Of a stretch of 64,000 nt of DNA, positions 24,583 through 33,553 are shown piece after piece. Numbering within the stretch: the stretch's first letter is position 1; every line of letters starts with the position of its first letter. This DNA is from JAAYBQ01 sp035403465 (GTDB lineage Bacteria; Spirochaetota; UBA4802; UBA5550). The stretch is from positions 45,689-109,688 of the forward strand of contig DAONFG010000006.1 in assembly GCA_035403465.1 (NCBI GenBank), in the 5' to 3' direction. The translations under genes and the position numbers were made by a program. Below the pieces are notes generated by a model. The model saw only the letters and a program-made list of their open reading frames with translations. It did not search any database and had not been told where the DNA came from.

Positions 24583-26700
24583 TTAATACTTCTTTATCTC
24601 CTGTACAAGCCCGTGAATATCAATAATCAATGCGACCTTGCCGTCGCCAAGAATCGTCGCCCCGGATATTGACCTGCTTGAAGTTATAAATGCATCAATA
24701 CTCTTGATAACAATCTGCTGCTGCCCGATGAGGTCGTCGATCATGATCCCCAGCCTTTCACCTTCAGATTCCACAATAACAATAAGAGACTCCCATGGTT
24801 CTTTGCAGTTAGCCTCTATTCCGAAAAGCCTGTCAAGCCTGATGAGCGAAACATACTCTCCCCTTACAAGAATAACCTCGCCTTTACCTTCAACTGTACG
24901 GTAATCCTGCTGTTTTACCTGTATGGTTTCGATTACAGAGAGCAGCGGCACAATAAGAACCGACTTACCGAGGCTCACGAGCATCCCCTCGATTATAGCC
25001 AGGGTTAGCGGCAGCTTGACGCGGATAAGCGTACCCTCGCCCTCTTTGGTTTTAATCTCAACAGATCCGCGCAGATCCTCGATATTTGTTTTAACAACAT
25101 CCATCCCGACGCCGCGTCCTGACAGGTCACCCACCTGGTCTGATGTTGAAAACCCGGGCTGAAAAATCAGCGAAATAATCCTGTCGCGCGATGAATCGGA
25201 GTCGGCTGCAATGAGGCCTAGTGCTACTCCCTTTTTCTTTACCTTTTCGACATCAATTCCCTTTCCATCGTCGATAACATCAATGTAAACATTACCCTCC
25301 TGGTGGTATGCCTTGAGTGTAATTGTTCCATAAGGGGTTTTACCCTTTGCAGTCCTTTCATCTGCCTCTTCAATCCCGTGATCTATCGCATTACGTATCA
25401 TGTGCTTGAGCGGATCGCCGATCCTTTCAATAACTGTCTTGTCAAGCTCAGTGTCGCCGCCTTCAATCTTCAGTTTGATCTCCCTGTTTGTTGCACGCGC
25501 CGTGTCGCGGACGAACCTCTTGAACTGCTCAAAAGTGGGACCTATGGGCACCATCCTGATGGACATGATCTGCTCCTGGAACTCCCTGGTTACCCGGTCA
25601 AGACCGTACAGTGCATTATTAAGAACGAAAGACTTCTCCTCGTCCATATCTTCTGCCAGCCTGTGCAGCGAAGCCTGCCCTATGACTATTTCTCCCAGCA
25701 GGTTTATCAGGTTGTCCAGCCTGGCCGACTCAACGCGGACAGTACTGACCTCAATCTTGCGCTTGATTTTATCCTGTTCAAGGAGTGCATCGTCCACCTG
25801 CTTCGGTGACGCAAGTCCTTTCTGTATGATGATGTCGCCCAGTTTGTAGTTCTTGCCGCCCTGGATCCTGATAAGGTCCTCCAGGTCATTGTCGTTGATT
25901 ATCCCCTTCTCTATAAGTATTTCGCCCAGTTTCTTTTCGGTTACGTAGGATTTCTCCTTAGCCTCCGTGTACTGATCTGTTACATTTTCAATCTCGATCA
26001 CGTTGTCATCTATTACAAACAGGAATACATCCCTGATCTTCATTTCATCACAGGTTGTCTTGATGATGATTTCCCACGAAAGGTAGCACTGTTCCGGGTC
26101 AAGGGCGTAGAAATCGGGGATCCTCTTCAGCTGTATATTATTAAAAACCAGTTCACCAAGCGTGCTCAGGTCCTCGATAATCATCAGGGGATCGATGCCG
26201 TTGAAAAAGATATTCTCTTTGAAGCTGGCATTTATTTTAAAGAACCTTTCACTGGTGCCGATACCTTTATATGCGCCTATAGCGCTGAGGAAATCTTCAC
26301 CCTTCCCGTCTGGAGCTTTATCCTCTTCAGTGTACCGGTTAATACGCAGCGTGAGTGAATGTTTTTTCCCTGCAGACTCATCCTCATCTGCATCGGTAAA
26401 AAGTTCAGATTTGATCCAGTCAATGCTTTCCAGCAGAATGTCTATTATATCGGTGTCAACATCAAACTCGCCTGAACGCACCTTGTCAAAAAGCGACTCA
26501 AGGTGATGAGTGAATTCGTAAACAGTTTTAAATCCCACTATGCCGGAGCTCCCCTTAAGAGTATGAAAATACCTGAATATCCTGTTGATGATATCCTGGT
26601 CTTTTCTGTTCTCTTCAAGAGTAACGATGTCTGATTCGAGATTGCTGATTATCTCCTTCGATTCATTCATAAAAACTTCGGTTAACACGGCATCATTCAT
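24583..26700 (-). CDS. cheA: Chemotaxis histidine kinase CheA with an extra tandem MshEN-like region
   Basis: This 705-residue kinase starts with an Hpt domain carrying His46 (RYFHTLKGSSGIVGF). Residues of about 250-310 contain two successive motifs, KLGEILIEKGIINDNDLEDLI and KLGDIIIQKGLASPKQVDDAL, which resemble the short MshEN/GspE N-terminal unit. Then come the dimerisation domain, the kinase domain (HMIRNAIDHGIE, DDGKGID, FSTSDQVGDLSGRGVGMDV) and the CheW-like regulatory domain. The start ATG at 26700 has AGGAG eight bases upstream. It is the first gene of the operon that runs to cheB. No receptor gene is present in the window. Confidence 0.95.
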   Translation of the reverse strand: MNDAVLTEVFMNESKEIISNLESDIVTLEENRKDQDIINRIFRYFHTLKGSSGIVGFKTVYEFTHHLESLFDKVRSGEFDVDTDIIDILLESIDWIKSELFTDADEDESAGKKHSLTLRINRYTEEDKAPDGKGEDFLSAIGAYKGIGTSERFFKINASFKENIFFNGIDPLMIIEDLSTLGELVFNNIQLKRIPDFYALDPEQCYLSWEIIIKTTCDEMKIRDVFLFVIDDNVIEIENVTDQYTEAKEKSYVTEKKLGEILIEKGIINDNDLEDLIRIQGGKNYKLGDIIIQKGLASPKQVDDALLEQDKIKRKIEVSTVRVESARLDNLINLLGEIVIGQASLHRLAEDMDEEKSFVLNNALYGLDRVTREFQEQIMSIRMVPIGPTFEQFKRFVRDTARATNREIKLKIEGGDTELDKTVIERIGDPLKHMIRNAIDHGIEEADERTAKGKTPYGTITLKAYHQEGNVYIDVIDDGKGIDVEKVKKKGVALGLIAADSDSSRDRIISLIFQPGFSTSDQVGDLSGRGVGMDVVKTNIEDLRGSVEIKTKEGEGTLIRVKLPLTLAIIEGMLVSLGKSVLIVPLLSVIETIQVKQQDYRTVEGKGEVILVRGEYVSLIRLDRLFGIEANCKEPWESLIVIVESEGERLGIMIDDLIGQQQIVIKSIDAFITSSRSISGATILGDGKVALIIDIHGLVQEIKKY

Positions 26701-27019
26701 CACAAATCTCCTGAAAAGAAATATTAGGTCTGCAACAGGGCTGCATATTGTACTTGAAATTATTTTACTGCAGGTATCCTGCCGGCCCTGAAAATTCCTG
26801 CTTCATACCCTGCATAAATACCTTATTTTAATCCGGCAACCTGAATAGACCACTCCACCCATATACTTTAAATTAATACATTTTAAAGGATTGTTAAACT
26901 AAACTCGAAAATTAATATTTATTTTTTCAGACAGGAAAAGAGCATAAAAAGAGCGTATTTTCTGAAAATACCGGGACCGATGCACAATTCCTCCCCCCCC
27001 CCGCTGCTGTATGTATTGA
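26701..27019. other. Intergenic region upstream of cheA, with a C10 tract
   Basis: About 320 bases separate cheA and the next gene, both on the minus strand. The region is AT-rich near 26860-26950 and should hold the chemotaxis operon promoter, but I could not place convincing sigma-70, sigma-28 or sigma-54 boxes. A run of ten C residues lies at 26993-27002. No ORF or dispersed repeat is visible. Confidence 0.5.
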
Positions 27020-27526
27020 TTATGTATTTAAAAGGATCTTCTGCTTCAGATCGGCAAGCGTAATCCTGTCAGCACTGAAAAATTCTTCATTATTCTCTCT
27101 AAGAAACAGGAGGTTTATCGACACAAGGGCCCTGTTTAGTGCTTCAACATCAAGGATATACCCTGAATCAATGTTCTTTATCTCATTAAAATTTTCAGGA
27201 CAGAAGTCGATCCTTCCTTCGGCAAGTATGGGATATCCGTGGGTGCGGCAGATTACCGGCCTGCAGGTATAGATTGAACATGCTCCGCCCGACAGAAAAA
27301 CACATTTACCTTTTTCAGCGCCCGAAGCCCGTATGCCCTCCCTGTCACCTTCAGATGTCACAGTTTTGTATATATTGCAGGCCTCTACAGGAAACACGCT
27401 CTCCAGTATACAGCAGGAGCTGCACCCTTTGGCACAGCTGATATGAGCGGCATATTCAGCCAGCAGCTTTGCCTCAAACGCGTCAATTCTCCCGACAAGC
27501 TGGTTATATAATTTAATTGATTTCAC
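27020..27526 (-). CDS. YkgJ-type CxxCxxCC cysteine-cluster protein
   Basis: This 168-residue cytoplasmic protein has the cysteine pattern of the zinc/iron-chelating CxxCxxCC family. CAKGCSSCC lies near residues 31-39, then ACSIYTCRPVICRTHGYP, and a further cysteine in IDFCPENF. The family binds a metal cluster; its role is not well established. The start is the ATG at 27526. The neighbours are unrelated. Confidence 0.85.
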   Translation of the reverse strand: MKSIKLYNQLVGRIDAFEAKLLAEYAAHISCAKGCSSCCILESVFPVEACNIYKTVTSEGDREGIRASGAEKGKCVFLSGGACSIYTCRPVICRTHGYPILAEGRIDFCPENFNEIKNIDSGYILDVEALNRALVSINLLFLRENNEEFFSADRITLADLKQKILLNT

Positions 27527-27556
27527 TTAATGTTTCCTTTGAATATTATAAAGCAT

Positions 27557-27682
27557 ATTGTCATACCCGCGCAAACGGTCATTATGACGGAACATTGCAA
27601 TCCCTCAGAGAACAAAATCTTAACCTTATAAAACCGCATTTACCGAAACAGACTTCCACGGCATTTCATGCCTCGCAGTGAC
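27557..27682. repeat. Intergenic palindromic repeat fragments
   Basis: A GTCATACCCG...GTCATTATGACGG stretch is followed by AAACAGAC...GGCATTTCATGCCTCGCAGTGAC. Reversed, the latter matches the left part of the element at 28700-28808 (GTCACTGCGAGG-ATGAAAT-CCG-CAGTCTGTTT). Confidence 0.6.
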
Positions 27683-27716
27683 TCTGTTTGCCTTAATTAA
27701 TTATCAGGCCGCACAA

Positions 27717-28382
27717 TCATCTCCCGACTGAATACTTTCTGGCATCAGCCGAAAACTTACGCAGGAGCGGTTTGATGTTGCGGTCCGTGCTTTCATTTAT
27801 GAATATCTGCCAGTAAAGGGGCAGGTATTCAGGCCCCGACGTATCGTACCTGAGCGTGAGCTTGTTCCATGGCGCGTCGTACTTGAGCACAAAGGGGTCC
27901 ATGCCCCGGATGCCCTTTATGTGTATGAGCGATTCGCTGTCGTCATTTACTATCTGCACATCGCCCGAACGCAGCAGTGCCAGCACTTTGCCAAGGCCGG
28001 GATAGCGCATCGTTGATATTTCACGCGGGTCTCCCTGTGTTATTGCCTGGCCCACAAGACTGTCAAACAGGAACTGGTCCATTTCAGGGGCCTCCAGTAT
28101 AACGCTGTCGATCTGCGAAAAACCCGATGACACTATGTAGCCGGGCTTTGTGTTGTCCCTGTCCGTGTAGAGGTAGAGCTTATTCACATCCGTTGATATA
28201 AGGAGCTGTGTTATTCCCCGGAACGACCTTACCATGATGTATTCACCAAAGGGGAGCTTATTCCTCTGCACGGTGTAGTCGAACAGCATGGTATCGGTGT
28301 CGCCGGTAAGTGCGGAATTGCCGGGCGCGGACAGAAGCAGCATGAGCGGAAGCAAAAGGATGATTAGTCTTATACGAACCAT
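27717..28382 (-). CDS. Exported protein of unknown function
   Basis: This 221-residue protein has a signal peptide (MVRIRLIILLLPLMLLLSAPGNSA, seen as basic start then leucine run, cleavage about residue 24). The remainder is a soluble, mixed alpha/beta sequence with no motif I recognise. It looks like a chaperone-type or LolA-like envelope protein by size and strand pattern (LPFGEYIMVRSFRG, TLRYDTSG), but this is a guess. The start at 28382 is chosen because the signal peptide begins there; the open frame further upstream runs into a dispersed repeat. There is no strong ribosome binding site. Confidence 0.65.
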   Translation of the reverse strand: MVRIRLIILLLPLMLLLSAPGNSALTGDTDTMLFDYTVQRNKLPFGEYIMVRSFRGITQLLISTDVNKLYLYTDRDNTKPGYIVSSGFSQIDSVILEAPEMDQFLFDSLVGQAITQGDPREISTMRYPGLGKVLALLRSGDVQIVNDDSESLIHIKGIRGMDPFVLKYDAPWNKLTLRYDTSGPEYLPLYWQIFINESTDRNIKPLLRKFSADARKYSVGR

Positions 28383-28431
28383 AATTTTTATGTATAAGTC
28401 TGCATTAGAAGTGTCAAGGAATTTAAAAATT

Positions 28432-28530
28432 TGCCACAGGGGCACAGAGGGCACGGAGAAAGAATTATAAATTCAATTCGATAGTGTTTTTTATATTTTC
28501 ATATTGTCTCTGTGCCCTTTGTGCCTTGAG
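28432..28530. repeat. CACAGAGG/CACGGAG family repeat, opposed pair
   Basis: TTGCCACAGGGGCACAGAGG...GGAGAAAG on one side and TGTCTCTGTGCCC...GTGCC on the other form an opposed pair around an AT-rich centre. It is the same family as 18914-19553. Confidence 0.75.
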
Positions 28531-28699
28531 CGAAGCGGGCGTCAGGTTTTAACCTGTTCCGCTCTTTTCCGCGGTCAGGAGAGCATTAATCCCTCAGCTG
28601 CATGAATTTCAGAAAAAGTTCTTGATAATATAATTTCAGCTTTTTATGCTGAATTTTGTTTAAATTATAACGGTTAACGATTGAATTTTTATACATATC

Positions 28700-28808
28700 G
28701 TCACTGCGAGGAATGAAATTCCGCTACAGTCTGTTTTGGGGAATATCTGTTTTATGATATAAAACACATTCCTGCCCGAGCAGATTGCTTCACTTCTTTC
28801 GCAATGAC
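28700..28808. repeat. Palindromic dispersed repeat (GTCA-TGCGA ... GCAATGAC type)
   Basis: It starts GTCACTGCGAGG and ends TTTCGCAATGAC, giving opposed ends, with AGTCTGTTTTGG and a further opposed part inside. Related copies lie at 27647-27682 and 39458-39547. It is non-coding. Confidence 0.75.
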
Positions 28809-28903
28809 AAGTGCCAATCTAATCGTGAAACGCAGTAATAATCGATAATAGTTCAAAATACAATTCAGGATTTATAAATTTGACTTTATCCGGGAAGATA
28901 ATT

Positions 28904-30127
28904 ATGAAAAATATACAGAGACACAGGAAACCTTTCCTGGTTGCTGCGATGCTTATCGCACTTGCCTGCGGTCCGCAGGTTGTCTTCAGGACAGGCGATG
29001 TTATAATTAACAACGACGAACCTGTACTCGAGACCTCTGCCAACAGCCTCGAGTATGGATACAAGGGGAGCAGGTACATTAAAAAAATCTGGCCGAAAAA
29101 AGAACCTGCTGTTCTTACTGCTGTAGGCGATGTAGCCCTGAACTTTGCCACAATGAAGGAGATCCTTGATTATAAGGCAAAAAAAACCGGACGTGAAAAT
29201 GCCATGTCCTATCCATTTGCCCGTGTCAGGAAAGAGTTCACAGGGATCGCCTTCTGCAACCTTGAGGCCCCGGTTACAGACTACCCTCTAAAGGCATTCA
29301 ACGATAAGGATGAGATTTTCTACTTCCAGTCACCAGGCGGCAGTGAAGAGATACTGCAGTACGCCGGGATAGATGTTGCGTCCCTTGCCAACAACCATAT
29401 CAAGGACTGCGGCGTTGAGGGGATGTTTGACACGCAGGAAAGGCTTGTTAAACTCGGCATTGCTCCTGCGGGAACAGGAAGGAATATAAACGAGTCCCTG
29501 CGCCCTGTATTTGTATGGCACAGGGGAACCCGGGTGGCAATTTTCGCGTTCAACGCAGTGATTCCAAAAAGCGTATGGGCAGACATAAACACCCCCGGTA
29601 CCGCGGGCGGGTCTGATGAACTCCTCTGCGCAGCGGTAAAAAAGGTACGGCCTGAAGTTGATGCTGTTGTTGTGAGCATACACTGGGGGCAGGAGGTAAC
29701 ATCGGACTATCCTGTTGAACAGCCCGAAAAGGAACAGGTTGTGCTTGCGCACAGGCTGATCAATGCGGGTGCATCGTGCATCATAGGACACCAGTCTCAC
29801 GGACTTGGGCCTGTTGAAAGGTACGGCAGCGGCATTATATTCTACAGCCTGGGCGATTTTGTCTTTGCCGGCAGGCATTCGGACGCGCACAGGACCAGTA
29901 TGATGGTACGTGTCTCCCTATCGGAAAAAGGGCTTGAATCATACACCCTGATACCAGTAAACATCAACCCGCTCGAGGTAAGCTATTCACCTGTAATCCT
30001 TGAAAACAAAAAAGGCGACGCAGTAATAAACAGGGTGCTCAGCGTGCGGGATGACAGGTATTCGGATTACTACACCAGCCTGGTTGCAGGAACCAAAAAG
30101 CAGAACAAAAAAGAGACAATCGACTGA
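28904..30127 (+). CDS. CapA-family lipoprotein (poly-gamma-glutamate synthesis-type metallophosphatase fold)
   Basis: This 407-residue protein has a signal peptide ending in the lipobox ALAC, so it is probably an outer- or inner-membrane lipoprotein. The CapA/PgsA-type domain follows, with AVGDVALN, CNLEAPVTD, SLANNHIKDCG, VSIHWGQE and IGHQSHGLGPVE, then FYSLGDFVF. These are the metal-binding motifs of the calcineurin-like fold used by this family in the order expected. CapA proteins take part in poly-gamma-glutamate capsule synthesis or related surface polymers; here no capB/capC is adjacent, so the substrate is unclear. The ATG at 28904 is the preferred start. The SUMF1 gene follows by 13 bases. 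Confidence 0.85.
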   Translation: MKNIQRHRKPFLVAAMLIALACGPQVVFRTGDVIINNDEPVLETSANSLEYGYKGSRYIKKIWPKKEPAVLTAVGDVALNFATMKEILDYKAKKTGRENAMSYPFARVRKEFTGIAFCNLEAPVTDYPLKAFNDKDEIFYFQSPGGSEEILQYAGIDVASLANNHIKDCGVEGMFDTQERLVKLGIAPAGTGRNINESLRPVFVWHRGTRVAIFAFNAVIPKSVWADINTPGTAGGSDELLCAAVKKVRPEVDAVVVSIHWGQEVTSDYPVEQPEKEQVVLAHRLINAGASCIIGHQSHGLGPVERYGSGIIFYSLGDFVFAGRHSDAHRTSMMVRVSLSEKGLESYTLIPVNINPLEVSYSPVILENKKGDAVINRVLSVRDDRYSDYYTSLVAGTKKQNKKETID

Positions 30128-30140
30128 CAAGGATTTAAAC

Positions 30141-31058
30141 ATGAAACGTTTTATCACAGTTTCAGCAGTGTGCGCGCTTCTCTTAACAGCAGTGCTGGTT
30201 GAAACAGAACCAGCAGTAGATAGTACAACTTTCCCCGGAATAGAGATGGTCCTGATAAAATCAGGAAAGTTCACCATGGGGAGCACACTTAGCGGCGCAG
30301 ATTATTCACCACCGCATACAGTAAATATAACCGCTTTCCGCATGTCAAAATATGAAATTACACAGAAGATCTACGCAGATGTAACCGGGCAGCGGCCATG
30401 CGCCGGGAGCAAGTACGGTGAAGGCGACCTGCTCCCGGTCTACAATGTGAGCTGGTACGACGCGGTTGAATTCTGTAATAAACTCAGTTCAGTCCACGGG
30501 CTGAAAGCTTATTATAATATTGTCAGGGACGATATTGATCCTGCAAATATTTCTCCTTACGATCCGGTCAAGTGGGAAATCTCTGTAAACTCAAAAGCTG
30601 ACGGGTTCAGGCTCCCAACCGAGGCGCAATGGGAGTATGCCTGCAGGGGCGGCACATCGACACGGTTCTACTGGGGCAAGAGCGCGTCATGGGACGTATC
30701 CGGAAGGTATTCATGGCACATGTTCAACACCGGCGTGAAGAGATACAGGGACAACCAGCTCTGGTGGGTCAAGTACCACAAGGTACAGAAGACCGGGGGC
30801 CGCAAGGCTAATGCTTTCGGGCTCTACGATATGTGCGGCAACGTATCAGAATGGTGCTACGACAGGTATGATGTTTCCTTTTATACGGCTGCAGAACTGA
30901 CAGATCCAACAGGCTGGAACGGCGATTATTCATACAGGGTTTTCAGGGGCGGATCGGTCCTCGATTCGCCCGCGGACTTTTCATCATACAGACGATGGGC
31001 AATGGGAGCATTTGAGAAACAGCACACAACGGGGATACGCCTGGTGCTGCCGGAGTAA
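30141..31058 (+). CDS. SUMF1/formylglycine-generating-enzyme-like exported protein
   Basis: This 305-residue protein has a signal peptide (KRFITVSAVCALLLTAVLV) and one SUMF1 domain. The domain contains MVLIKSGKFTMGS, MSKYEITQ, LPVYNVSWYDAVEFCNKLS, FRLPTEAQWEYACRGG, GLYDMCGNVSEWC and YRVFRGGSV, in the canonical order. Most bacterial members of this fold are not true sulfatase activators but carbohydrate- or partner-binding proteins, so enzyme activity should not be assumed. AAGGA lies ahead of ATG 30141. It is in an operon with the CapA-like gene. Confidence 0.9.
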   Translation: MKRFITVSAVCALLLTAVLVETEPAVDSTTFPGIEMVLIKSGKFTMGSTLSGADYSPPHTVNITAFRMSKYEITQKIYADVTGQRPCAGSKYGEGDLLPVYNVSWYDAVEFCNKLSSVHGLKAYYNIVRDDIDPANISPYDPVKWEISVNSKADGFRLPTEAQWEYACRGGTSTRFYWGKSASWDVSGRYSWHMFNTGVKRYRDNQLWWVKYHKVQKTGGRKANAFGLYDMCGNVSEWCYDRYDVSFYTAAELTDPTGWNGDYSYRVFRGGSVLDSPADFSSYRRWAMGAFEKQHTTGIRLVLPE

Positions 31059-31093
31059 CATGTCGATCCATATAGACTCACGGAGGAGCAGAA

Positions 31094-31177
31094 ATGGAAT
31101 TTATCCGGAACAGCGGAATTGAGTTAACACTACTGGTACAATCTGCCGCTGAATGGTTGTCGCAGCAAACTCATTGA
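31094..31177 (+). CDS. Possible small ORF (27 residues)
   Basis: The peptide MEFIRNSGIELTLLVQSAAE (and seven more residues) begins at an ATG preceded by GGAGGAGCAGAA, a very good ribosome binding site. It lies between the SUMF1 gene and rsmI. There is no other evidence for expression, and the sequence matches nothing I know. Confidence 0.2.
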   Translation: MEFIRNSGIELTLLVQSAAEWLSQQTH

Positions 31178-31262
31178 TCACCGGGCAGGAAGCTTTTAAT
31201 TTAATACTTGAACAATTCTCCGCATCATTTACAACAAGCCAACCATAAACAAAGGAACTCGC

Positions 31263-31970
31263 ATGCAGCCCGGAACTCTGTACATAATAGCATCACCCAT
31301 AGGGAACCCCGAAGATATGACAATCAGGGCGCTTAAACTTTTAAGCGAAACAATAGACATTGTCTACTGCGAGGACACGCGCCAGACCGGCAGGCTGCTG
31401 TCGCACCATGCCATAAGCAGGCCACTGCGATCGCTGCACGCCCATTCCGACGATGCGAAGATCATGCATATGGTTGATGAGATACGTTCAGGCAAAAACA
31501 TAGGTTACATGACAGACTCGGGCACACCGGGTATGTCTGACCCCGGCAGCAAGATTGTGGCAATTGCCAGGCATGAAGGTGTGTCCGTCATTCCGGTACC
31601 CGGTGTGTCTGCGTTGACAACTATTGTTTCGGTTTCCGGGTTCCCGGACAAGAACATTCTCTTTGGAGGTTTCTTAAGCAAGAAGCCGGGACGCAGAAAG
31701 AACGAGCTCTCGAGGATGCGGGAGCATGAAGGTATAATTGTGATTTATGAATCGCCGCACAGGATAAAGAAGGTGCTGGCGGATATAGCGGAAATATTCC
31801 CCGACAGGGAGGTCTTTATAGGCCGCGAGATGACCAAGAAATTCGAAGAGTTCATTGCGTTGCGTGGTGACAAAATACCTTCCATGCTTGAAGAACTCAA
31901 GGATATGGGAGAGTTTGCCATAGCAATATTCAACAAGGAGCTTAAATTTACCGCCGACGGGGATGAGTAA
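31263..31970 (+). CDS. rsmI: 16S rRNA (cytidine-1402-2'-O)-methyltransferase
   Basis: RsmI methylates the 2'-hydroxyl of C1402 in the decoding centre. This 235-residue product has the family start GTLYIIASPIGNPEDMT, then YCEDTRQTGRLL, MTDSGTPGMSDPG, VIPVPGVSALTT, FGGFLSKKPGRR and YESPHRI, all in the order of RsmI/YraL proteins. It is shorter at the C-terminus than E. coli RsmI (286), lacking most of the tail domain. Its stop codon overlaps the first base of the dispersed element that follows. Confidence 0.96.
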   Translation: MQPGTLYIIASPIGNPEDMTIRALKLLSETIDIVYCEDTRQTGRLLSHHAISRPLRSLHAHSDDAKIMHMVDEIRSGKNIGYMTDSGTPGMSDPGSKIVAIARHEGVSVIPVPGVSALTTIVSVSGFPDKNILFGGFLSKKPGRRKNELSRMREHEGIIVIYESPHRIKKVLADIAEIFPDREVFIGREMTKKFEEFIALRGDKIPSMLEELKDMGEFAIAIFNKELKFTADGDE

Positions 31971-32205
31971 TGCCCTCATCCGGCCTCCGGCCACCTTCTC
32001 CCGGGTTTAGCACATGAACATGGTTTCTGCATGAATTTGCATAAATCCGAATATTATTATGACATGAATAGGGAGAAGGGATTTCCTGAACTGGTTTAAG
32101 TTTTATCCCATCTATCTGAATGAAAAACAAAAAGTTCAGGTTGAGCCTCTCCCGCCAGAGACGGGAGAGGTCGCGCAAGTGACAACGGCGTGCGGGTGAG
32201 GGCAT
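31970..32205. repeat. Dispersed 236-bp element with inverted ends, copy 2
   Basis: It has the same plan as copy 1 at 20137-20351: ATGCCCTCATC at the left, GGGTGAGGGCAT at the right, and CTTCTCCCG opposed to CGGGAGAGG followed by TCGCGCAAG. The centre is AT-rich and unrelated in length. Its first base is the last base of the rsmI stop codon. Confidence 0.85.
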
Positions 32206-32320
32206 GCGGTTTAAATCCATCTCAAAATCTCTATAAATATCGATATTTTATTGACATCAATGGGCCGAATTCCCATCATTTCACTTTACTGCAAATACGC
32301 CGGTTTTCGGGGGTGAAACC

Positions 32321-33553
32321 ATGAATTCATCAAAGCTGACAAAACTGATCAACGAAGACAAGGAGTACCTCTTCCAGAATTACGGGGACAGGCTCCCTGC
32401 CGCATTCACAAGGGGCGACGGATCATACCTGTATGACCAGGACAACAAAAGGTACGTTGACCTGTTTTCAGGTATCGCCGTGTCTTCACTGGGCCATGCG
32501 AACAAGGCCTTTTTAAAGGCACTCCACGGCCAGGTGGACAGGATCATCCACACATCTAACTGGTTCCTTAACCCGGAACAGATCGAGGCCGCTAAACTTG
32601 TCTCCGAGACTTCGTTCCCGGGCAAGACGCTCTTTGTCAACAGCGGCACAGAGGCAAACGAGGCTGCGATTAAACTGGCGCGCAGGTACGGCCTTTCCAT
32701 CTCCCCGAAAAAATACAGGATTGTGACATTTAGCGGGTCATTCCACGGCAGGACCTTCGGGTCAATGTCTGCAACGGCGCAGGAAAAGATACATAAAGGA
32801 TTCGGACCAATAGTTCCAGGATTCATATACTGTGAGTACAACAACCGCAAAGCGTTCAGGAAGGTCATGAAGAAGCATAAGAATATAGCGGCTGTCATGC
32901 TCGAACTGATCCAGGGCGAGGGCGGAATCAATGTTGCTGACCAGGACTTTGTGCGCGATATATTCGAGCTATGCAACCAGAACGGCGTACTTACCATAGT
33001 GGACGAGGTGCAGACCGGTATCGCCCGCACGGGTAAGGCCTACGTGCACCAGCACTACGGCATAACACCCGACATACTGACACTTGCCAAGGGACTTGGC
33101 GGCGGTGTGGCAGTCGGCGCCCTGCATGCCAAGACATTCCTCTCGGAACATTTCCCCAGGGGAGTACACGGCACGACATTCGGCGGCAACCACCTTGCCT
33201 GTGCCGCTGTTGTTGCCGTACTTAAAGAGATAAAAAAGAAGCCCTTCCTCACTGGTGTGACAAACTCGTCGGAATATATTTTCAACAGGCTTAAGAAGAT
33301 CAAGCAGAAGACATCGTACATACGCGGCATCAGGGGTATGGGGCTGCTGATCGGTGTCGAGATTGCCGAACCGGGTTCGCAGCTTGTCAGAGATGCGCTC
33401 GAGCAGAAACTGGTGATCAACTGCACCGCGGACAACATAATAAGAATAATGCCCCCGCTTAACATAGAGATGAAGGTGCTCGAAGAGGGGATGGATATTT
33501 TTGAAAAATTGATACTTGCGAAAGGTGAACAATATGAAAGTACCCGTAATTAA
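32321..33553 (+). CDS. argD: Acetylornithine aminotransferase
   Basis: This class III PLP aminotransferase converts N-acetylglutamate semialdehyde to N-acetylornithine in arginine synthesis. The 410-residue product has FVNSGTEANEAAIKLAR (phosphate and substrate binding), FSGSFHGRTFGS, ELIQGEGGI, VDEVQTGIARTG and the PLP lysine in TLAKGLGGG, followed by HGTTFGGNHLAC. A GGGGGTG sequence precedes the ATG. It overlaps argF by 20 bases, and argG follows, so this is an arginine operon. Related enzymes act on succinylornithine; the context supports ArgD. Confidence 0.93.
   Translation: MNSSKLTKLINEDKEYLFQNYGDRLPAAFTRGDGSYLYDQDNKRYVDLFSGIAVSSLGHANKAFLKALHGQVDRIIHTSNWFLNPEQIEAAKLVSETSFPGKTLFVNSGTEANEAAIKLARRYGLSISPKKYRIVTFSGSFHGRTFGSMSATAQEKIHKGFGPIVPGFIYCEYNNRKAFRKVMKKHKNIAAVMLELIQGEGGINVADQDFVRDIFELCNQNGVLTIVDEVQTGIARTGKAYVHQHYGITPDILTLAKGLGGGVAVGALHAKTFLSEHFPRGVHGTTFGGNHLACAAVVAVLKEIKKKPFLTGVTNSSEYIFNRLKKIKQKTSYIRGIRGMGLLIGVEIAEPGSQLVRDALEQKLVINCTADNIIRIMPPLNIEMKVLEEGMDIFEKLILAKGEQYESTRN

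Noticed and set aside
29320..29890. Overlapping minus-strand frames inside the CapA gene
   Set aside because: The plus-strand gene has complete CapA motifs; the opposite frames contain no recognisable domain.
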